DNA from: Bacteroidales bacterium
GTDB lineage: Bacteria; Bacteroidota; Bacteroidia; Bacteroidales; WCHB1-69
Direction: 5' to 3'
DNA: 64,000 nucleotides
Assembly (NCBI GenBank): GCA_017454945.1
Contig: JAFTCA010000010.1
Span: 97,619-161,618, forward strand
A program made the position numbers and the translations under genes. How positions within the stretch are numbered: position 1 is the stretch's first letter; each line of letters opens with the position of its first letter. Below are positions 16,117-25,117 of the stretch, in pieces. The notes beneath the pieces are model-generated. The model had not been told where the DNA came from and made no database searches. It saw only the letters and a list, made by a program, of their open reading frames with translations.

Positions 16117-16156
16117 AGTTAAGAAGTTAAGAAGTTAAGAAGTTAAGAAGTTAAGA
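16117..16156 (+). repeat. tandem repeat, five copies of an 8-mer
   Basis: AGTTAAGA is repeated five times without change. It lies in a gene-free stretch (16071-16268) that also contains GTGAGAAGTGA, GAATTATGGAATTATG and TTGTAAATTGTAAATTATAA words. Degenerate copies of the 8-mer recur at 61990-62020. Confidence 0.8.
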
Positions 16157-16268
16157 ATTATGGAATTATGGAATTTGTTCTTTGTTTTTTGTTCTTTGAA
16201 TTCTGAATTTTGAATTTGTTCTTAATTATACATTGTAAATTGTAAATTATAAATTATAAATTGTAATC

Positions 16269-17669
16269 ATGAAGATAGATTTCTTAGGTGCCACCTCCGA
16301 AGTTACGGGCAGCAAGTTTCTGCTCACCACCAAACAAGGAAAGAAAATATTGTTAGACTGCGGTATGTATCAGGGCAAAGGTCTGGAGACCGACGCCATG
16401 AACCGCGACCTCGGCTTCGACCCCGCCGAGATTGACTACCTGCTACTGTCGCACGCCCATATCGACCACTCGGGCTTGATACCCTACATCCACAAGCTGG
16501 GCTTCAAAGGCACCGTCTTCTGCACGCCTGCCACCCGCGACCTCTGTTCGATCATGCTGCCCGACTCAGGCAAGATTCAAGAAGCTGATACCGTGCAATT
16601 TAACAAAAAAAGAGCGCTTCAGAAGCTGCCACCGGTAGAGCCTATCTACACCATGAAAGACGCCGCCGCCTGCATGCACCTTTTTGTCAGCATACCCTAC
16701 GACCTGCCTTTCAGCATCACCCCCGACTTCTCGGTACGCTTTATCAACACGGGGCACATGCTGGGCAGCTCGGCTATCTACATGACCATCAAGGAGGGAC
16801 GCTCGGTGAAGACGCTCTGCTACACGGGCGACATCGGCCGCTACAACAAGAAGATACTGCCCGACCCCGTATCCTTCCCGCCGGCACAATACATCATCAC
16901 CGAATCGACCTACGGCAATAGGCTGCACAGCACCATCGACCGCGCCGAAGAGGAGCTGATGCTAGTGGTGAAAGACGCCATCCTGCAACGGGGCGGCAAG
17001 CTCATCATCCCTTCGTTCGCCATCGGAAGAACCCAAGATATTGTCTTTGCCCTGCAAAACTTGAAAAAGAAAAACAATCTGCCCGATGTGGACATCTTCG
17101 TGGACAGCCCCTTGGCCACCTCCGCCACCAACATCTTCCGCCTGCATAGCGACTGCTTCAATGAGGAGATGCAGGAGTACATCAAGACTGACCCCGACCC
17201 GTTCGGATTCGAAAACCTGCACTATGTGCGCACCATCGACGACTCGAAGAAACTCAACACCTACAACCGCCCCTGCATCATCATCTCGGCATCGGGCATG
17301 ATGGAGGCCGGCCGTGTTAAGCACCACCTGGCCAACAACATAGAAAACCCAAAGACCACCATCCTATCGGTGGGCTATTGCTCACCTACCACACTGGGTG
17401 CCAAGATTTTGCGTGGCGACAAAGAAGTCTCCATCTTCGGTGTCAAATACAAAGTACGCGCCGCCGTCAAGAGCATCGAAGCCTACTCGGGCCACGCCGA
17501 CTACCACGAACTGATACAATACCTCTCGAACCAGAAGACCCGTACGCTGAAGAAAATCTTCATCGTGCACGGCGAGGATGAGTCGCGCACAGAGTACGAA
17601 CAGCACCTGCACGAGGCAGGCCTGAAAAAGACATACATCCCAAAATTCAAGGAAGAGGTGGAGATATAA
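16269..17669 (+). CDS. metallo-beta-lactamase/beta-CASP RNA nuclease
   Basis: A 466-residue cytosolic enzyme of the RNA-processing beta-CASP group (CPSF73/YsnF-like). The metal site is evident: HAHIDHSG (about residue 62), the histidine in NTGHMLGSS, and the aspartate in YTGDIGR. The beta-CASP insert carries IPSFAIGRTQDIVFAL and SASGMMEAGRVKHH, and the RMMBL-like C-terminus has AYSGHADYHELIQYL and KKIFIVHGE. It is likely an endo- or exoribonuclease. It is monocistronic and ends convergent with ackA, with a 28-nt palindrome between them. Confidence 0.9.
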   Translation: MKIDFLGATSEVTGSKFLLTTKQGKKILLDCGMYQGKGLETDAMNRDLGFDPAEIDYLLLSHAHIDHSGLIPYIHKLGFKGTVFCTPATRDLCSIMLPDSGKIQEADTVQFNKKRALQKLPPVEPIYTMKDAAACMHLFVSIPYDLPFSITPDFSVRFINTGHMLGSSAIYMTIKEGRSVKTLCYTGDIGRYNKKILPDPVSFPPAQYIITESTYGNRLHSTIDRAEEELMLVVKDAILQRGGKLIIPSFAIGRTQDIVFALQNLKKKNNLPDVDIFVDSPLATSATNIFRLHSDCFNEEMQEYIKTDPDPFGFENLHYVRTIDDSKKLNTYNRPCIIISASGMMEAGRVKHHLANNIENPKTTILSVGYCSPTTLGAKILRGDKEVSIFGVKYKVRAAVKSIEAYSGHADYHELIQYLSNQKTRTLKKIFIVHGEDESRTEYEQHLHEAGLKKTYIPKFKEEVEI

Positions 17670-17674
17670 AAAAT

Positions 17675-17702
17675 GTAGAGACGCGCCATGGCGCGTCTCT
17701 AC
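17675..17702. repeat. 28-nt extragenic palindrome, copy 3
   Basis: A perfect palindrome with arms GTAGAGACGCGCCA/TGGCGCGTCTCTAC, between two convergent genes, where it may also act as a bidirectional terminator although it lacks a long T run. Confidence 0.8.
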
Positions 17703-17749
17703 ATTGAATACCCCAAAATGGTTTGGGACGAACCGATTCGCCCAAATTT

Positions 17750-18946
17750 TTATTTCACCAAATTGTAAGTATCGGTGGCAATTACCAACTCTTCGTCGGT
17801 GGGGAATACCACTACGGTCACTTTCGAATCGGGGGTTGAAATCACGCGGGCTTCGCCAACGGTCTCCTCATTGATTTTCTTGTCGATTTTAATGCCGAGG
17901 AATTCCATGTTGGAGAGGATGGGATCACGCATAAACCAAGCGTTCTCGCCAATACCGCCAGTCATAACCACGAGGTCCATGCCGTTCATCTCGGCAGCGT
18001 AAGCGCCGATATATTTTTTCACTCTCTGGGCGAACATGTTGAACGCGTAGGTGCAGCGCTCGTCACCGGCATCGCGGCCTGCGCGCACGTCGCGCATATC
18101 CTGCTTGCCACCGCTCACGCCTACCAAGCCCGACTTCTTGTTGAGCACGGTGTTCAGCGTTTTCATGTCCATGTTTTCGTGTTCAACCAGATACATCACT
18201 GCGCCAGCGTCAATGTCACCGCAGCGGCTGCCCATCACGAGGCCTTCCACAGGAGTGAAGCCCATCGAAGTATCCACCGACTTGCCGTTCTTAACAGCGG
18301 CGATAGAGGCACCGCTACCGAGGTGGCAGGTCACAATTTTCAGGTCTTTCCAGTCCTTGCCAATCATCTTGGCGGCATTTTCGGCCACAAACTTATGGCT
18401 GGTGCCGTGGAAGCCGTAACGACGGATGCGGTATTTCTGATAATATTCGTAAGGAATGGCGTAGAGGTACGATTCGGCGGGCATCGTCAAGTGGAACGAT
18501 GTGTCGAACACGGCTGCCATGGGAACACCTGGCAGCACTTCCTGCATGGCGCGGATACCGGCCAAGCTGCCCGGAATGTGCAACGGAGCAATGTCGCGCA
18601 ACTTCTCAATCTCTGCAATCACAGCATCGCTGATAACTGCACTCTGCGGGAAAGCTTCGCCGCCGTGAGCCACACGATGACCTACAGCGCCGATCTCCTT
18701 CAGGTCGGAGATGACACCCATCTTGGCATCGGTCAATGCGTTCAAAACTATCTTGATACCTGCAGTATGGTCGGGAATAGGCAACTGCTCGTAATGTTTC
18801 TCGCCATTATATTTGTGTGTAAACTCACCCATTTCAAGGCCGATACGTTCCAAAAGACCTTTGGCCATCACCTTGGCATTGTTGTCCATATCGATCAACT
18901 GATACTTGATGGACGAACTGCCACAATTTAAAACCAGAATTTTCAT
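17750..18946 (-). CDS. ackA: acetate kinase
   Basis: Interconverts acetyl phosphate plus ADP with acetate plus ATP, the last step of fermentative acetate production. The 398-residue protein carries the family motifs: LNCGSSSIKYQL at the N-terminus, VAHGGEAF, VFDTSFH with the catalytic Asp, YGFHGTSHKFV, TCHLGSGASIAAVKNGKSVD and VMTGGIGENAW. A TAAATTTG element on the minus strand at 19093-19100 is a candidate promoter with a leader of about 140 nt. Phosphotransacetylase, often adjacent, is not in this window. Confidence 0.97.
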   Translation of the reverse strand: MKILVLNCGSSSIKYQLIDMDNNAKVMAKGLLERIGLEMGEFTHKYNGEKHYEQLPIPDHTAGIKIVLNALTDAKMGVISDLKEIGAVGHRVAHGGEAFPQSAVISDAVIAEIEKLRDIAPLHIPGSLAGIRAMQEVLPGVPMAAVFDTSFHLTMPAESYLYAIPYEYYQKYRIRRYGFHGTSHKFVAENAAKMIGKDWKDLKIVTCHLGSGASIAAVKNGKSVDTSMGFTPVEGLVMGSRCGDIDAGAVMYLVEHENMDMKTLNTVLNKKSGLVGVSGGKQDMRDVRAGRDAGDERCTYAFNMFAQRVKKYIGAYAAEMNGMDLVVMTGGIGENAWFMRDPILSNMEFLGIKIDKKINEETVGEARVISTPDSKVTVVVFPTDEELVIATDTYNLVK

Positions 18947-19178
18947 TTTATTGTATTTAATTGATTAATAATTGATTGTCGCTTTTCTCTTTTGCCTAAA
19001 ATCATTGCTCAAAACACATTGCCGTATTCCTAAAAGTTAACATCCTTATTCTTAACAATTTAACAATCACCATTCTTTGAGCAAAAGTGAGGCAAATTTA
19101 ATAAATTTTCTATTCCGAAATCTAAAGATGTGCTATTTAAAGTTCTTTTCCGCACAAAAAAAATCACAAAAAATAATC

Positions 19179-19210
19179 TTTGGATTTTCATAAAAAAATC
19201 CTTATCTTTG
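19179..19210 (+). promoter_or_regulatory. promoter for the 19234 gene
   Basis: TTTG at 19179-19182 and TATCTTTG at 19203-19210 with 20 nt between them fit the Bacteroidetes promoter. The ATG follows 23 nt downstream. Confidence 0.6.
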
Positions 19211-19233
19211 CGACACTATAAAAACTCATCATC

Positions 19234-19833
19234 ATGCCCAATCTCTGCGACAGTATTAAGGATTTACGCACCCATGTGGAATACACATTAGACCATCCCA
19301 TTCACACTTTTTCTGATTTGAAGTTCCTTGCATGGAACATCTCGGAAAAAACGGGGGAAACAGTCTATCCCGAAATTTTCAAACCTATTTGGAACATCGA
19401 TGACGACGGAAGCATCCCCATTCTGATTTCCACCCTGCGCATCATGGCCGAATATGTCAACATTCCCGAGTGGACCACCTACAAAAAACTGAATAACAGC
19501 ATTGACGAATTGGCCCAAAACAACATTTTCCTCTATACAAGTCTGTCGCCCCAACAGTTGGAAGTGGGCAACCATGTCGAGATTGGCTGGGGAAAAATCT
19601 CTTTCTGCTACCTTGACTACTATGGCGACGACCGGTTTTTCATCCGCCGCTCCATCCACACCAAATTGGAGGCAGGCGACACTTTCCGCTGCAAACTGTT
19701 CGAAGTAGGCAAGCCCGCCCAGCTTACCCACCTTGACACCAAGACCGATAAAGACCTGATACTGATTCTGGGACAGAAAGAGGGTTTGAAGAACATTCAG
19801 GTTATCACTCAGAAAATAGATAAATTCTTATGA
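19234..19833 (+). CDS. uncharacterised cytosolic protein (199 aa)
   Basis: Not recognised. No signal peptide or membrane segment. The N-terminal half is helical (CDSIKDLRTHVEYTLDHP, LISTLRIMAEYVNIPEW) and the C-terminal half is predicted beta-rich (GNHVEIGWGKISFCYLDYYG, GDTFRCKLFEVGKPAQL). Its stop codon overlaps the ATG of the next small lipoprotein gene (ATGA), so the two are probably translationally coupled. A good promoter lies just upstream. The amino-acid composition and codon use look native. No function can be assigned. Confidence 0.65.
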   Translation: MPNLCDSIKDLRTHVEYTLDHPIHTFSDLKFLAWNISEKTGETVYPEIFKPIWNIDDDGSIPILISTLRIMAEYVNIPEWTTYKKLNNSIDELAQNNIFLYTSLSPQQLEVGNHVEIGWGKISFCYLDYYGDDRFFIRRSIHTKLEAGDTFRCKLFEVGKPAQLTHLDTKTDKDLILILGQKEGLKNIQVITQKIDKFL

Positions 19834-20084
19834 AACAGATATTTGTGATTACAAGTTTTGCATTGGCCCTGCTATTGGGAACCACCTCGTGCGACAAAGG
19901 CTGCACCTGCAAATATTACGACGAGAACGGCAATTTGGTGGAAACCGAGAATTGGGACAGCGACGTGATGAGCGAAGCCGAGTGCAGTTCCCGAGACGGC
20001 CAGACCAACGTTTCCATTACCGTGGATAGCGAGAGCATGGTGGCCAGTCGCGTGGAATGCACCTCTGGAACATCCTCTTATTAA
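19830..20084 (+). CDS. small lipoprotein (84 aa)
   Basis: Signal peptide MKQIFVITSFALALLLG followed by the lipobox GTTSC, giving a lipid-modified Cys at residue 21. The mature part of about 64 residues is acidic with a few cysteines (CDKGCTCKYY, AECSSRDG, VECTSG), which may form disulfides in the periplasm. Its ATG overlaps the previous stop. MeaB follows 12 nt later. No known family is recognised. Confidence 0.7.
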   Translation: MKQIFVITSFALALLLGTTSCDKGCTCKYYDENGNLVETENWDSDVMSEAECSSRDGQTNVSITVDSESMVASRVECTSGTSSY

Positions 20085-20096
20085 GCCTATTACATT

Positions 20097-21161
20097 ATGG
20101 ATGATACTTTCAATTCGGCATTGAGCGTACAGGAGGGCATCGAACAGCCTTCGGAAGTGAACCCCTACCTCACCAAGCGGCAGCCCAAACGTGAGCTGAC
20201 CGCCGACGAGTGTGTGGAGGGCATCCTCCGTGGCGACAGGGTGGTGCTCAGTCGCGCTATCACACTGATTGAGAGTACGAAGCCCGAGCATTACGCCAAA
20301 GGGCAAGAGGTCATTGAGCGCTGCCTGCCCCACAGCGGCAACTCCATCCGTATTGGCATCACGGGCGTGCCAGGAGCTGGCAAGAGCACCTTCATCGAGA
20401 GTTTCGGCACCTACCTCACCACTCAGGGCCACAAAGTGGCAGTGCTCGCCATCGACCCGAGCAGCGAACGCTCGAAGGGCAGCATCTTAGGCGACAAGAC
20501 ACGCATGGAGAGCCTGTCGGTCAACCCCAAGGCCTTCATCCGCCCCACCCCGTCGGGCCTGACTTTAGGCGGTGTGGCACGCAAAACCCGCGAGACCATC
20601 ATCCTGTGCGAGGCCGCCGGCTTTGACACGATACTCGTCGAAACCGTCGGCGTGGGCCAGTCAGAAACCATCGTCAAGTCGATGACCGACTTCTTCCTGC
20701 TGCTGCTCATTGCGGGCGCCGGTGACGAACTACAGGGCATCAAGCGCGGCATCATGGAGATGGCCGACGCCATTGTCATCACCAAAGCCGATGGCGACAA
20801 CCAACTCAAGGCGCAGCAGGCCCGCAACCAGTACCAGTCGGTCATCAACCTCTTTCCCGCCAACGACAACGGCTGGCAAGTGCCCGTCACCACCTGCTCG
20901 GTGTACGACCAGTCCTCCATCATCGCCGTCTCCAACCTCATCAACCGCTTCGCCGAAGAGACCCGCGCCAACGGCTTCTTCCACCTGCAACGCAACCAAC
21001 AGCTGGTGAAGAGTTTCTACGAATGGATAGATTTCTCCATCAAAAGCCGCTTTTACGAAAACACTGAGGTTAAACAACTGATTGAAAAACTGTTGCCGCA
21101 AATCCAAAGCGGACATATCACGCCTTACCAAGCTGGACATCAGATTTTGGAAAACCATTAA
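20097..21161 (+). CDS. meaB: methylmalonyl-CoA mutase-associated GTPase MeaB
   Basis: A G3E-type GTPase chaperone that protects and reloads adenosylcobalamin-dependent methylmalonyl-CoA mutase. The 354-residue protein has the P-loop GITGVPGAGKSTFIESFG (about residue 86), then AIDPSSERSKGSILGDKTRM, the Walker B-like ETVGVGQSE and the base-recognition TKADGDN. The C-terminal dimerisation region is present. The mutase subunits are not in the window, as is common for Bacteroidetes meaB. It is probably in one transcript with xerD, which starts 11 nt after its stop. Confidence 0.95.
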   Translation: MDDTFNSALSVQEGIEQPSEVNPYLTKRQPKRELTADECVEGILRGDRVVLSRAITLIESTKPEHYAKGQEVIERCLPHSGNSIRIGITGVPGAGKSTFIESFGTYLTTQGHKVAVLAIDPSSERSKGSILGDKTRMESLSVNPKAFIRPTPSGLTLGGVARKTRETIILCEAAGFDTILVETVGVGQSETIVKSMTDFFLLLLIAGAGDELQGIKRGIMEMADAIVITKADGDNQLKAQQARNQYQSVINLFPANDNGWQVPVTTCSVYDQSSIIAVSNLINRFAEETRANGFFHLQRNQQLVKSFYEWIDFSIKSRFYENTEVKQLIEKLLPQIQSGHITPYQAGHQILENH

Positions 21162-21172
21162 CAACAACACGG

Positions 21173-22066
21173 GTGAACAGCTCAGAACAATACCTCCAAC
21201 GGTTTTACCAGTACATACGCATCGAAAAGTCACTGTCGCCCAGGACGGTGGAAGCCTACATGCGCGACATCCGGAAGTTTTACGATTTTCTCGGAGGCCG
21301 CAAAGAACTCGACAAGGTGGAATTAGCTGATTTACAAGAATTTCTAACTACCTTGTATGACGAAAAAATACAGGCGCGGTCGCAAGCGCGCATCATCTCG
21401 GGCATCAAGGCATTTTACCACTTTTTAGTTTTCGAGAACTCCATAGAGGAGGACCCCACCGAGCTGCTCGACTCGCCCAAAATTGGGCGGAAGTTGCCCT
21501 CGGTGCTCTCCATTCCTGAGATAGAGTCCATCCTCGACTGCATTGACCTGAGCAAGCCTGAGGGCCACCGCAACAAAGCCATCATCGAAGTGCTGTACGG
21601 CTGCGGGCTCCGTGTCAGCGAGCTTACCGAACTGCGACTCTCGTGGCTCCATTTCACCGACGGCTTCGTCCGCATCATCGGCAAGGGCAACAAAGAACGG
21701 CTGGTACCTATCGGACAGACGGCGCAGAAAGCCGTGATGCTCTATGTGGAAGGCGAACGCGAGAAACTTAAGATCAAAAAGGGCTGCGAAGATATCGTCT
21801 TCCTCAACCGACGCGGCAGTAAGCTCACCCGCGCCATGATCTTCCATATTATTAAGGAGTTAGCACACAAAGCAGGCATCACCAAGACCATCAGTCCGCA
21901 TACCTTCCGCCACTCTTTCGCCACCCACCTCATCGATGGCGGCGCCGACCTGCGTGCTGTGCAGGAGATGCTCGGCCATGAGAGCATCATCACTACTGAA
22001 ATCTACACCCACCTCGACCGCAACTATATCAAGGAGAATATCGCTAAGTATCACCCTCGATATTAA
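21173..22066 (+). CDS. xerD: site-specific tyrosine recombinase XerD
   Basis: Resolves chromosome dimers at dif with XerC. The 297-residue protein begins at GTG 21173; no ATG exists before the conserved N-terminal SAM-like domain (FYQYIRIEKSLSPRTVEAYM). The catalytic set is complete: Arg in CGLRVSELTEL, Lys in GKGNKERLVPI, HTFRHSFATHL, and the His and Tyr in LGHESIITTEIYTHLD. Length and lack of extra domains fit XerD rather than an integrase. It follows meaB closely and precedes elbB, which has its own promoter. Confidence 0.92.
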   Translation: MNSSEQYLQRFYQYIRIEKSLSPRTVEAYMRDIRKFYDFLGGRKELDKVELADLQEFLTTLYDEKIQARSQARIISGIKAFYHFLVFENSIEEDPTELLDSPKIGRKLPSVLSIPEIESILDCIDLSKPEGHRNKAIIEVLYGCGLRVSELTELRLSWLHFTDGFVRIIGKGNKERLVPIGQTAQKAVMLYVEGEREKLKIKKGCEDIVFLNRRGSKLTRAMIFHIIKELAHKAGITKTISPHTFRHSFATHLIDGGADLRAVQEMLGHESIITTEIYTHLDRNYIKENIAKYHPRY

Positions 22067-22099
22067 CCCGCCGAAGGTTCCCCGTTTAAAAATTTTTTG

Positions 22100-22107
22100 T
22101 ATCTTTG
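22100..22107 (+). promoter_or_regulatory. -7 element (TATCTTTG) for elbB
   Basis: Matches TAnnTTTG, 43 nt before ATG 22150. Confidence 0.5.
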
Positions 22108-22149
22108 CCGTTTCCAAAGCGACATTAAAGATTTAATACATTGAGAAAT

Positions 22150-22797
22150 ATGAAAAAATTTGCTGTTATACTAAGCGGCTGCGGCTCTATGGACGGATCG
22201 GAAATTCACGAGGCGGTGATGACGCTGCTGGCCATCGACCGGAACGACTGTTCCTACACCATCTTTGCACCCGACAAACCGCAACGCAGTGTGGTGAACC
22301 ATGCCACCAAAGAGAACATGAACGAGACGCGCAACATGCTGGTGGAAGCCGCCCGCATCGCCCGTGGCGACATCCATCCCATCAGCGAGTATGACCCAAC
22401 GCACTTCGATGCGCTGGTATTCCCCGGCGGCTTCGGCGCTGCCAAAAACCTCTTCACCTACGCATTTGATGGTGCCAAGGCCAAAGTGGACCCCGACATC
22501 GCCAAGATCATCAAGGAGACTCACAAGCTGCGCAAACCTATTGGTGCCCTGTGCATTGCACCCGTACTGCTGGCCTGCGTACTGCACAACATCACCATCA
22601 CCGTGGGCACCGACAAGCAGACCATCAGCGACGTGGAACAGATGGGCGCCACCCACATCAACACCAATCAGACCGAAGTCATTGCCGACAAGGAAAACAT
22701 GATTTTCTCGACACCCTGCTATATGCTGCCCGCCACCATCGCCGACATTGCCGATTGTGCAGAAAACCTGATTGAGGCTATTTTGGAAAATCTATAA
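22150..22797 (+). CDS. elbB: ElbB-type DJ-1/PfpI superfamily protein
   Basis: A 215-residue member of the glutamine-amidotransferase-like DJ-1/PfpI superfamily, ElbB branch (isoprenoid biosynthesis protein with glyoxalase activity reported in E. coli). Motifs: AVILSGCGSMDGSEIHEAV at the N-terminus, FPGGFGAAKNL and the nucleophile elbow GALCIAPVLLAC with the conserved Cys. ATG 22150 is used rather than the TTG at 22141. It has its own promoter and terminator, so it is monocistronic. The exact substrate is uncertain. Confidence 0.9.
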   Translation: MKKFAVILSGCGSMDGSEIHEAVMTLLAIDRNDCSYTIFAPDKPQRSVVNHATKENMNETRNMLVEAARIARGDIHPISEYDPTHFDALVFPGGFGAAKNLFTYAFDGAKAKVDPDIAKIIKETHKLRKPIGALCIAPVLLACVLHNITITVGTDKQTISDVEQMGATHINTNQTEVIADKENMIFSTPCYMLPATIADIADCAENLIEAILENL

Positions 22798-22830
22798 TAT
22801 TGATATATAACAATATACATCCCATCATAC

Positions 22831-22859
22831 AAACCTGCTCCTCAAAGCAGGTTTTTTTT
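22831..22859 (+). terminator. intrinsic terminator of elbB
   Basis: Stem AACCTGCT/AGCAGGTT with a 6-nt loop and eight T residues. Confidence 0.9.
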
Positions 22860-22871
22860 AAGTTTTTTTAT

Positions 22872-22879
22872 TAACTTTG
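22872..22879 (+). promoter_or_regulatory. -7 element (TAACTTTG) for the C10 protease gene
   Basis: Matches TAnnTTTG followed by GCA. It leaves a leader of nearly 85 nt before ATG 22968. Confidence 0.5.
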
Positions 22880-22967
22880 CACCGCAAAAAAGGTCAACTA
22901 TATATTGTATCACCTATTAAACAATATTCTTACGAAATAAATAGACGACATAAAATCCAAATCCATT

Positions 22968-25097
22968 ATGAAATTGAAAAAAATTGCTCTTTTAGTTACT
23001 TTCGTAGCGTTATTAGGTACTACCTTCGGAAATCCTGTTGATGTGAAGACCGCTCAAAAAGCTGCCGCCACCTTTGCAGCTTCCATTTCCCAAACCAAAG
23101 GGGCTCAAGACCTTAACCTGGTTTACACGGCCACTAACGAAACCGCAACCCTGAACTACTTCTATGTGTTCAATTCTGAAAACGGTTTCGTCATGATTTC
23201 CGGCGACGACAACATGATTCCCGTACTGGCCTATTCAACCGAAAGTCAATTTACGACAGAAAATATGCCCGAGCATGTTGCTTCATTCTTGAAAGGCTAT
23301 GAGAGAATGGCTCAATTTGTGATAGACAACAATGTGGTTTGCGTTCCTGAAAACACACAGGAATGGAACGAACTCATTAGCGGCACTTTCCGTGCCACCA
23401 AGGGTACTGATGCCGTTTCTCCCCTGCTGGGTGAAAACAAATGGGGACAATCCGGCAAAACTGTCAACGGCACTTACAAACCTCTCTACGATGCCAAATG
23501 TCCTAACAGAAACGGCCAATATGCTGTAACCGGCTGTATGGCAACCGTGCTGTCGCAGATTATCAGCTATCACAAATATCCCACTAAAGGCTATGGCTCA
23601 CACGAATACACGCCTGAAAGATTTGGCAATATCTATGGTAAACAGAGCTGCAACTTTGCCAACACCACTTTCGATTTCGCCAATATGCCTCTCCAACTTA
23701 CCCCCGTATCAAGCGCAACCCAAATCAATGCGGTAGCCACCCTGATGTACGCTTGCGGCGTTGGCGTTGAGATGGACTACGGAACCCAAGAATCGGGCGG
23801 TAGCGGCTCCGGTCTGGAAGAGCAAGCTTCCCACGTTCATAGCGGCCAATATGCTATCAAGCAATACTTTAACTATCCTTTAGCCACCATCATTTCAAGA
23901 AACACCATGGGCGATGCCTCCTTCTTGGCTACCATCAAGGCCGATTTGGACAAGAGCCTGCCCGTTGCTGTTACCGGCTTTGACGCCAACCAAGAAAACG
24001 GACATATCTTCGTTTGCGACGGTTACGATGCCTCCAACAAGTTGCACATCAACTGGGGCTGGGACGGCAGCTTGAACGGCTATTACGCATTGGGCGGTTT
24101 CACTCCTCGCTCAGGAACTATTTCTTATAACTTCAACTACAACAACCAGGCTATGGTTAACATCATCCCTGGCAACAAATTAACGAACAATACTGCACTG
24201 GTGCTCAACGCCAAAGTGACCACCAATCCCGCTACGATACCTTGCGGTAATGCATTCACTGTTACCGCCCAACTCATCAATAAAGGCGGCAAGCCCTTCT
24301 CGGGTGAGGTACGTGCCTTCGCAGCTCAAGAATTTATGACTGTAGCAGCGCTCATTGAAAGCAAAACCGTAAACATTGCAGCTGGTGCTACCAGCAATAT
24401 CACCTTCTCCTCTACGGGTATCACAGGCGTTTACACTGGCGCCCAAGCCATTATGATTGAATACAAAGCTAATGGTTCTTCCAGCTGGACCCGTGTAGCA
24501 GGTTTGGGAGCTAACACGATGCCTTACTACGCCAACTTTAGTGGCGACACCAAAGTATCGACCAGAGCACCCTACAACATCACCTCTACTGCCGCAACCG
24601 TATGGGCTAAGATTGAACCCGGCTGCGCCACCATCGCCTCACGTGGTTTTGAATACAGAAAATCAACTGAAAGTTCCTACAAAACCACTTACGAAACTCC
24701 CAATGCCAACAACGAAATGACCAAAACGCTGACCGGTCTTTCTCCCAACACCACTTACAAAGTACGTGTATGGGCCCTCATGAACGGTCAGAGACAATAC
24801 ACCAACGACCAGACTTTCACCACCAGAAGCACGGGCATCGAAGACATCACCTTCGGCGATGTGACCGTTTACCCCAACCCCGCCAAGGATAAGCTCAACA
24901 TCGACTTGACCGCTTCTTCACAGAAAGTGGACCAAATTGAACTGATCAACTCTCTGGGACAAAGTCTCTATCTCATCAACTCTCCCGCCAACACGCTGTA
25001 CACCATTCCTACGGGTCACTACTCTAATGGCTTGTACTTCATCCGCCTCACCTCTACCGACGGTGTGGTAACCAAGAAAGTGCTTATCAGCAAATAG
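22968..25097 (+). CDS. secreted C10 (streptopain-like) cysteine protease with T9SS sorting domain
   Basis: A 709-residue secreted protease. Order: signal peptide (MKLKKIALLVTFVALLGTTF), Spi-like inhibitory propeptide (NYFYVFNSENGFVMISGDD), C10 peptidase with nucleophile Cys190 in TGCMATVLSQI and His346 in NGHIFVCDGYD followed by HINWGWDG, a beta-sandwich linker, a fibronectin III-like repeat (ITSTAATVWAKIEPG to TYKVRVWAL) and a type A T9SS sorting domain from about residue 630 (VYPNPAKDKLNI, ending VVTKKVLISK). The catalytic domain is related to SpeB and Porphyromonas periodontain. It should be exported by T9SS and anchored to the surface or released. A strong hairpin terminator lies just downstream inside the next gene. 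Confidence 0.95.
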   Translation: MKLKKIALLVTFVALLGTTFGNPVDVKTAQKAAATFAASISQTKGAQDLNLVYTATNETATLNYFYVFNSENGFVMISGDDNMIPVLAYSTESQFTTENMPEHVASFLKGYERMAQFVIDNNVVCVPENTQEWNELISGTFRATKGTDAVSPLLGENKWGQSGKTVNGTYKPLYDAKCPNRNGQYAVTGCMATVLSQIISYHKYPTKGYGSHEYTPERFGNIYGKQSCNFANTTFDFANMPLQLTPVSSATQINAVATLMYACGVGVEMDYGTQESGGSGSGLEEQASHVHSGQYAIKQYFNYPLATIISRNTMGDASFLATIKADLDKSLPVAVTGFDANQENGHIFVCDGYDASNKLHINWGWDGSLNGYYALGGFTPRSGTISYNFNYNNQAMVNIIPGNKLTNNTALVLNAKVTTNPATIPCGNAFTVTAQLINKGGKPFSGEVRAFAAQEFMTVAALIESKTVNIAAGATSNITFSSTGITGVYTGAQAIMIEYKANGSSSWTRVAGLGANTMPYYANFSGDTKVSTRAPYNITSTAATVWAKIEPGCATIASRGFEYRKSTESSYKTTYETPNANNEMTKTLTGLSPNTTYKVRVWALMNGQRQYTNDQTFTTRSTGIEDITFGDVTVYPNPAKDKLNIDLTASSQKVDQIELINSLGQSLYLINSPANTLYTIPTGHYSNGLYFIRLTSTDGVVTKKVLISK

Positions 25098-25117
25098 GCG
25101 TTCTTTATTGATAAATC

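Noticed and set aside
16071..16268. Possible CRISPR array
   Set aside because: The repeated unit is only 8 bp in direct tandem without unique spacers, and no cas gene is present.
21173..22066. Integrase of a mobile element
   Set aside because: Length, domain make-up and core-gene neighbours fit XerD; no attachment-site repeats or cargo genes flank it.
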